From: Ardenticatenales bacterium
GTDB lineage: Bacteria; Chloroflexota; Anaerolineae; Promineifilales; UBA4811
Direction: 5' to 3'
Assembly (NCBI GenBank): GCA_013139935.1
Contig: WSZX01000233.1
Location: forward strand, 1 to 9,405
DNA: 9,405 nt
Shown here: positions 5,088 to 9,405 of the stretch, piece after piece
How positions within the stretch are numbered: the stretch's first letter is position 1
Layout: every line of letters begins with the position of its first letter
The notes under the pieces: generated by a model
Told to the model about the DNA's origin: nothing
What the model saw: only the letters and a program-made list of their open reading frames with translations
Databases searched by the model: none
Program-made: the position numbers and the translations under genes

Positions 5088-7481
5088 ATGAGAAAAGATA
5101 ACGGTGTCACGCTGGCCCGCACGCTGGGCGGTTTCGACGCGACCATGCTCGGTGTCGGAGCGATGATCGGCGCCGGGATTTTTGTACTCACCGGCCTAGC
5201 GGCCGGTGAGGCAGGCCCGGCCGCGCTGCTGGCCTTTGCCCTCAACGGCCTGGTCACTCTGATCACGGCCTTTGCCTACGCCGAATTGGCCTCCGCCATC
5301 CCAGAGGCAGGAGGCGGGTATGCCTTTGTCAAGCGAGCATTCCCCGGCCTCATTGGATTCATTTCCGGCTGGATGTTATGGTTTGCCTATATGGTAGCCT
5401 GCGCTCTGTACGCTGTGGGCTTTGGTGGCTACTTTATGGAGTTGCTGCACAGTTACTTCCCGGCCGTTTCAGATGTACTGGTGGGATTGCTGGGGCGTGG
5501 TGGAGCGATCGCGTTGGCCACCATCGCCATCAGCACAGCTTTTATCTCACTCAACGTGGTGGGCGCCAACGTTACCGGCAAAACAGAGAACGTGATCACC
5601 ATGGCCAAAATCCTGGTGCTCGGCCTGTTCATCGCCTTTGGGTTGGCCGCTATCGGCCGCCAACCGGCGCTGTTGAGGGGCAATTTCTCACCCTTTCTCC
5701 CCAAGGGAATGGGAGGAGTGGTGGTGGCGATGGGCCTTACGTTCATCGCCTTTGAGGGGTACGACCTGATCGCCACGGTCAGCGAAGAGATCAAGGACCC
5801 CACCCGAAACATCCCCAGGGCCACCTTTGCCTCGCTGGCCATCGCTGTGACCATCTACCTGCTAATCCTGTTGGTGAGCATCGGCGCGGTGGACGTGACC
5901 GCGTTTACCGACATCTATGGCAAGCAGCCTTCCGAGTTGAGCGTGCACGGCGCACGCCTCCTGGATCCTTCGGACCCTCCGATTAACACAGCATGGGAGG
6001 TGCTGGGGATATACAAAGAGACTGGCATCGTGCGTGCGGCCGAGAACTTTATGCCGGCCGTGGGCGTGCTTGTCATTGTGTTTGGCGGGCTTCTGTCTAC
6101 CATGTCTGCGTTGAACGCAACGGTGCTTGCGTCGTCGCGGGTAGCCTTTTCAATGGGGCGCGAGCGCATGCTGCCGGCCGTGCTGGCAACTATTCATCCC
6201 ATCCGTCGTACACCCCACGTAGCGGTGCTGGTGACCGGTGCGATTCTGATAGTTATGGCGATAGCCTTGCCGGTCGAGGTGGTGGGCTCGGCCGCCAGCC
6301 TACTCTTCTTGCTCTGCTTTGCGCTGGTCAACGCATCGCTCATCCTCATCCGCCGGCGCGAGCCAACCCTGGGGCGGACCTACCGGGTGCCCTTTTTCCC
6401 CTGGCTGCCCGCGCTTGGTATTGTCCTCAACTTGGCACTGGCTGTCTATCAGGTCACCTTTTTGCCCAGCGCCTGGGCCGTGAGCCTGGTCTGGATCGGC
6501 GCTGGTCTCGTTATCTACTTTGCCTACACCCGGGCTGAGGCCAGACCGGAAGAGCTGGCACCCATTCTCATGGAGGAAATGCTGGAAAAGCGCCGCTTCT
6601 CGGTGATGGTTCCGGTCAAGAACCACCCCCAGGCCCGCCGCCTTGGCTTGCTGGGCAGCGCCATCGCCTGCGATCAGGACGGAGAGGTACTGGCGCTGCA
6701 TGTGGTGCGTGTGCCCACGCAACTGTCGTTGGCTGAAGGTCGACACTACCTTGCCGAGGGACGCGCCCTGATGGAAACGGTGATCTCTGAAGCCAAGAAG
6801 CGAAATGTGCCAGTGCGGACCATGCTGCGGGTCGGCCGGAATGTAGGCCAAGTCATCCAGATGACGGCCAAAGAGCGCGATGTGGATCTGATGCTGTTGG
6901 GCTGGCCTGGCTTTGCCTATGCCGCTGACCTGGCATTCGGTAGCGTAATTGATCTACTGGCGGCCAATCCCCCATGCGACCTGGCGGTGGTACGTTTTCG
7001 AGAGCGCGAATTGCCGGAACGGATCCTGATCTCGACCGTGGGTGGCCCCCATGCAGCGCTGGCCCTCGAGTTGGCCCAGAGCCAGGCCCGCTGCTTTGAG
7101 GCCCACCACCAGCGGCCCGCCACCATCACCCTCCTGACCGTTGTCTCTCCTGCGGAAGGCAGGGCCGGGCTGATGCGAGCACGAGCGGTGCTTGAGAAAC
7201 TGGCCCGAGAGGAGGACGCGGCAGTACACATCAAAGTCACGTCTCACGCGAACGAGTTTCAGGCCATCATGGACGAGGCACAGCGTCACAGTTTGGTGAT
7301 GGTCAATGCACCCCGCGAAGGGCTGTTGGAGCAGAGATTGTTCGGCTCCATCCCAGAGCAGCTCGCCCGCGAATGCCCCAAGACGGTGATTATGGTCAAG
7401 CGCTACCGACCAGTCAAGTCCTGGCTGGCTCGCTGGCTGAAGCGGAATCCCGAACCCATGCCGGATGACCAGCCAAGGTAA
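5088..7481 (+). CDS. APC-family amino acid/cation permease fused to two Usp domains
   Basis: A 797-residue membrane protein. Residues ~10-482 form an APC permease: TM1 carries the unwound-helix motif GAMIGAGIFVLTG (24-36), followed by AYAELASAIPEAGGGYAF (63-80), FEGYDLIATVSEEIKDPTRN (222-241) in the TM6 region, and a final helix near 465-480. This is the typical bacterial amino-acid permease pattern; the substrate cannot be read. Two cytoplasmic Usp domains follow, ~503-636 and ~643-772. Usp1 keeps the full nucleotide loop G605-x2-G608-x9-G618-S619. Usp2 has NAPR where GxxG is expected but keeps a final GS (753-754), so it may not bind ATP. Residues ~268-320, between two helices, form an unusually long polar loop. 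ATG 5088 is chosen because family likeness begins there, GGAA lies seven bases upstream, and a promoter ends at 5048. The head-to-head partner at 4762 has the same permease-Usp-Usp layout. Usp tails are thought to make transport sensitive to nucleotide or stress state; that is inference here. Confidence 0.92.
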   Translation: MRKDNGVTLARTLGGFDATMLGVGAMIGAGIFVLTGLAAGEAGPAALLAFALNGLVTLITAFAYAELASAIPEAGGGYAFVKRAFPGLIGFISGWMLWFAYMVACALYAVGFGGYFMELLHSYFPAVSDVLVGLLGRGGAIALATIAISTAFISLNVVGANVTGKTENVITMAKILVLGLFIAFGLAAIGRQPALLRGNFSPFLPKGMGGVVVAMGLTFIAFEGYDLIATVSEEIKDPTRNIPRATFASLAIAVTIYLLILLVSIGAVDVTAFTDIYGKQPSELSVHGARLLDPSDPPINTAWEVLGIYKETGIVRAAENFMPAVGVLVIVFGGLLSTMSALNATVLASSRVAFSMGRERMLPAVLATIHPIRRTPHVAVLVTGAILIVMAIALPVEVVGSAASLLFLLCFALVNASLILIRRREPTLGRTYRVPFFPWLPALGIVLNLALAVYQVTFLPSAWAVSLVWIGAGLVIYFAYTRAEARPEELAPILMEEMLEKRRFSVMVPVKNHPQARRLGLLGSAIACDQDGEVLALHVVRVPTQLSLAEGRHYLAEGRALMETVISEAKKRNVPVRTMLRVGRNVGQVIQMTAKERDVDLMLLGWPGFAYAADLAFGSVIDLLAANPPCDLAVVRFRERELPERILISTVGGPHAALALELAQSQARCFEAHHQRPATITLLTVVSPAEGRAGLMRARAVLEKLAREEDAAVHIKVTSHANEFQAIMDEAQRHSLVMVNAPREGLLEQRLFGSIPEQLARECPKTVIMVKRYRPVKSWLARWLKRNPEPMPDDQPR

Positions 7482-7501
7482 TTGCACAACTGGCGTCTGT
7501 G

Positions 7502-7524
7502 CTCCCGGGCGGGAGATCGCCCGG
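7502..7524. terminator. Overlapping alternative GC hairpins after the APC-Usp gene
   Basis: Twenty bases past the stop, CTCCCG-GG-CGGGAG (7502-7515) and CCGGGCG-GGAGAT-CGCCCGG (7505-7524) are two perfect stems sharing bases, so only one can form at a time. The second has a 7-bp all-GC stem and a 6-base loop. There is no U-tract, so termination would be non-canonical. It lies between convergent genes, where a two-way terminator is expected. Confidence 0.35.
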
Positions 7525-7556
7525 CGGCACGTGATGCTCACTGCACAGCGAGCCGT

Positions 7557-7580
7557 CCTCGTCCTCCACCTGAGACGAGG
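7557..7580. terminator. Second hairpin in the convergent intergenic region
   Basis: CCTCGTC (7557-7563) and GACGAGG (7574-7580) are perfect 7-bp arms with a 10-base loop. No U-run follows on either strand. With the hairpins at 7502-7524 it makes the 187-bp space between the plus-strand permease and the minus-strand hydrolase rich in structure; no gene is seen there. Confidence 0.3.
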
Positions 7581-7668
7581 CTGGTTCCCCTGCTGAGGGT
7601 TGATACACCCCAGGTGAAACGTGCCCGCGCTTGAGGGTCAGGGAGACGACACTTGATGCCCTTGCTTG

Positions 7669-8487
7669 CTACCGGTGGATTTCCTCACGCGGGAGACCGG
7701 GCTGCGGCGCAGGGAGGGATGAGGTTAGCTTGCTGATGAACCCGGCCGTCCTTTCCCAGACCATCTCCCGCTCCCGGTCAACCAGCACATTGTGGCCAGA
7801 GTGGTAGAGTGTGACCATCTCTTTGTCTGCTGAGGATATTCGCTCCATCACATAAGGTCCGCTTTCGAATCTGAGCGTCTCATCCCGCCGGCTCATCACG
7901 ACCAGCGTGGGGACTGTGATAGTGGGCAGCAGTCGCCGGACACGACGACAGAGCAGATTGACCTGGTGGACCGCCCGACCGGGAATCGCATCGTAGCACC
8001 AGACGCGCTTGTCGGCCTCCGGGTCCGCCAGATCGGAGCCCGCTGAATCCTGTGGAATCGTGAGGGGGATCCATTGGGCGATCCAGCTCAGGCGCATGAG
8101 CGGATTGGCAACAAAGATAGCGGGCGAGATCAGAACGAGGCCGGCGGGTGGGCGGCTCCCCTTCCGATCAGCGGCGAGGTTTATCGCCAGCAAGGATCCC
8201 AGCGAGAGGCCGACCACACAGACCGAATCACAGCGACTGGTCAGCTCCTCGTACGCAGTTTCCACTGAGGCGCTCCACTCGCGCCATTTTCGACCGGCCA
8301 GGTCTGCCACCGTGGTCCCGTGTCCGGGGAGCAGCGGCCCAGAGACGGTATGGCCGCTACTCGCCAGGTACTCACCCAGCGGGTGCATCTCGGTCGGCGC
8401 GCCGGTAAAGCCGTGAATCAAGAGCGCTCCCGCACGGCCGCCAGGAAAAAAGAACGGGTTAGGATCGAGCCATGGGTGCTGCGCCAT
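7669..8487 (-). CDS. Alpha/beta-hydrolase, carboxylesterase/monoacylglycerol lipase type
   Basis: A 272-residue soluble serine hydrolase. The order of motifs matches the Est30/bacterial monoacylglycerol lipase group: oxyanion-hole segment HGFTG (25-29), PLLPGHG (51-57), the nucleophile elbow GLSLG with Ser95, Asp202 in RRDE after a VPTLVV strand, and His232 in SGHNVL. The catalytic triad Ser95-Asp202-His232 is therefore complete, and a cap region lies between about 125 and 185. There is no signal peptide, so it should act in the cytoplasm on short acyl esters or monoacylglycerols; the exact substrate cannot be read. The ATG at 8487 is chosen because GAGGAG lies six bases upstream. A GTG 14 codons earlier (8529) has no such site and adds residues unlike the family. 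The C-terminal 15 residues are Pro-rich. It starts 52 bp after the valS stop on the same strand and may be read from the same transcript. Confidence 0.9.
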   Translation of the reverse strand: MAQHPWLDPNPFFFPGGRAGALLIHGFTGAPTEMHPLGEYLASSGHTVSGPLLPGHGTTVADLAGRKWREWSASVETAYEELTSRCDSVCVVGLSLGSLLAINLAADRKGSRPPAGLVLISPAIFVANPLMRLSWIAQWIPLTIPQDSAGSDLADPEADKRVWCYDAIPGRAVHQVNLLCRRVRRLLPTITVPTLVVMSRRDETLRFESGPYVMERISSADKEMVTLYHSGHNVLVDREREMVWERTAGFISKLTSSLPAPQPGLPREEIHR

Positions 8488-8508
8488 GAAATGCTCCTCG
8501 GTACCGGA

Positions 8509-8528
8509 TGCCGGACCGATGCCCGGCA
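8509..8528 (-). other. Short hairpin between valS and the hydrolase
   Basis: TGCCGG (8528-8523) and CCGGCA (8514-8509) form a perfect 6-bp stem with an 8-base loop in the 52-bp spacer, upstream of the hydrolase ribosome-binding site. There is no U-tract. It may be neutral or may slow read-through. Confidence 0.2.
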
Positions 8529-8539
8529 CCTGCTACTCA

Positions 8540-9405
8540 CTACAGGGCTGCCAGCCTTTCCGCCACAGTGGCCCGCGTAGCCCGCAGTTCAGCCAGCTTG
8601 TCCCGCTCCCGCTGAACCACATGGTCCGGGGCGCGCTGGGCGAATGGGCCAGCCAGCAGCCCTTCGCTGCGAGCGATTCGCTGCTCCACACTTGCCAGTT
8701 CCTTTCTCAATCGCGCGCCTTCTTCATCCCGGTCCACCATTCCCGCCAGGGGAAGATAACAGGTCGTATCGCCCAAGGCTAGTGTCACCGCATGGTCGGG
8801 CGCATCCATCTGTTCCTTGATTGTTAGCTTCTCTGGGTCAAGGCGCGCGAGCAACACCAAGATCTCCCGTTGCTCGTTCAACAACGCCGTCTGGCTGCCA
8901 CCGGCAATCAAGGCCTCGACTCGCCTGCCCGGCTGTACGTCGCTCTCTGCACGAGCATTGCGGATGCCGCGTATCAGCTCCATCAAGAAACGAAACTCAT
9001 CTTCGGCGCTCTCGTCGGCCTCGCCTGCTTTCTCGGGCCACTGAGCAATGATGAGCGCGTCTGGCCAGCCGCCCGCCACAGCCAGATCGGGCCGCCCGTT
9101 GCAGGACGCCTTGAGGTTCTGCCAGATCTCCTCGGTCACAAACGGAATGAATGGATGGAAGAGCCTCAGGACGCAATCCAGCACAGAGACAAGGGTTTTC
9201 CCGGCTGCCAACGCCTGGCCGCCACCGGCCGCCAGCGGTAGCTTGGCCGCTTCAATGTACCAATCAGCAAACTCGCTCCAGAAGAACTCGTACAGTTGCC
9301 GGCCGGCTTCGCCGTATTGATGCTGACTGAACAGACGGTTCACCGCCCCCGTCACCTTGCTCAGCCGACTGCTGATCCAGCGGTCGGTCAACGAGTAGAC
9401 GGGAT
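8540..9405 (-). CDS. valS: Valyl-tRNA synthetase, C-terminal part (5' end outside window)
   Basis: Class I aminoacyl-tRNA synthetase that charges tRNA-Val in the cytoplasm. About 288 codons are visible, roughly the last third of a protein that is usually 850-950 residues. The frame stays open to the right edge, so the TTG at 9391 is an internal Leu, not a start. Visible landmarks, counted from that Leu: TDRWISSRLSKV (2-13), which opens the anticodon-binding helical domain; FFWSEFADWYIEAAK (36-50), typical of ValRS; HPFIPFVTEEIWQ (79-91); NARAESDVQPGRR (143-155). The last ~65 residues, from VDRDEEGARLRKEL, are the ValRS-specific C-terminal coiled coil, with FAQRAPDHVVQRERDKL and an ending in ERLAAL. 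The coiled coil and the FFWSEFADWY segment separate it from IleRS and LeuRS. The catalytic HIGH and KMSKS regions lie outside the window. Nothing suggests a broken gene. Confidence 0.96.
   Translation of the reverse strand, partial: PVYSLTDRWISSRLSKVTGAVNRLFSQHQYGEAGRQLYEFFWSEFADWYIEAAKLPLAAGGGQALAAGKTLVSVLDCVLRLFHPFIPFVTEEIWQNLKASCNGRPDLAVAGGWPDALIIAQWPEKAGEADESAEDEFRFLMELIRGIRNARAESDVQPGRRVEALIAGGSQTALLNEQREILVLLARLDPEKLTIKEQMDAPDHAVTLALGDTTCYLPLAGMVDRDEEGARLRKELASVEQRIARSEGLLAGPFAQRAPDHVVQRERDKLAELRATRATVAERLAAL

Noticed and set aside
8488..8529. GTG start at 8529 for the hydrolase
   Set aside because: It has no ribosome-binding site, while ATG 8487 has GAGGAG six bases upstream and gives the normal N-terminus.
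8540..9391. A complete 283-residue gene starting with TTG at 9391
   Set aside because: The frame stays open to the window edge and the sequence is the interior and C-terminus of ValRS, so the gene is cut by the window, not short.
1..9405. CRISPR array, insertion sequence, prophage, tRNA or rRNA gene
   Set aside because: No regularly spaced repeats, transposase or integrase-like protein, tRNA cloverleaf or rRNA segment was recognised by reading both strands.

Overview
This is a GC-rich bacterial window with seven protein-coding genes and no RNA gene, mobile element, CRISPR array or phage signature. Gene style (Shine-Dalgarno sites of the AGGAG type, long permease-Usp fusions, an IscS/IscU/TusA cluster beside valS) would fit an environmental bacterium such as a member of Chloroflexota. 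That assignment is a guess from protein flavour, and no taxonomic marker is present.

Left part (2-2222, minus strand): an apparent operon transcribed right to left, iscS-like -> iscU-like -> tusA. Its predicted promoter lies at 2251-2280, with a 20-bp inverted repeat just upstream at 2299-2318. The IscS-like protein keeps the family fold signatures and the mobile-loop cysteine (Cys326). However, it has Leu207 where cysteine desulfurases carry the PLP-forming lysine, Asp105 where they carry the PLP-stacking histidine, and His184 where they carry a PLP-contacting glutamine. The IscU-like scaffold keeps all its metal ligands and has an extra C-terminal domain resembling MIP18/SufT (DUF59). TusA, a persulfide carrier with an intact CPxP motif, closes the operon. 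Together this looks like an Fe-S assembly unit in which the desulfurase is a scaffold partner or cysteine ligand donor rather than a PLP enzyme, with sulfur coming from elsewhere, possibly through TusA. This is the most interesting part of the window.

Middle part (2408-7481): two divergently transcribed genes, each encoding a 12-helix-class APC-superfamily permease fused to two universal stress protein (Usp) domains. The minus-strand protein (784 aa) resembles KimA/YdaO and KUP potassium transporters. The plus-strand protein (797 aa) is a classical amino-acid/cation APC permease. They share a 325-bp intergenic region with a good promoter for the plus-strand gene. In each protein one Usp nucleotide-binding loop is close to consensus and the other is degraded, in opposite order.

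Right part (7482-9405): a convergent intergenic region with GC-rich hairpins, then an alpha/beta-hydrolase (carboxylesterase/monoacylglycerol lipase type) on the minus strand. It lies 52 bp downstream of valS, whose 3' portion (C-terminal half of the anticodon-binding region and the coiled coil) runs off the right edge of the window.
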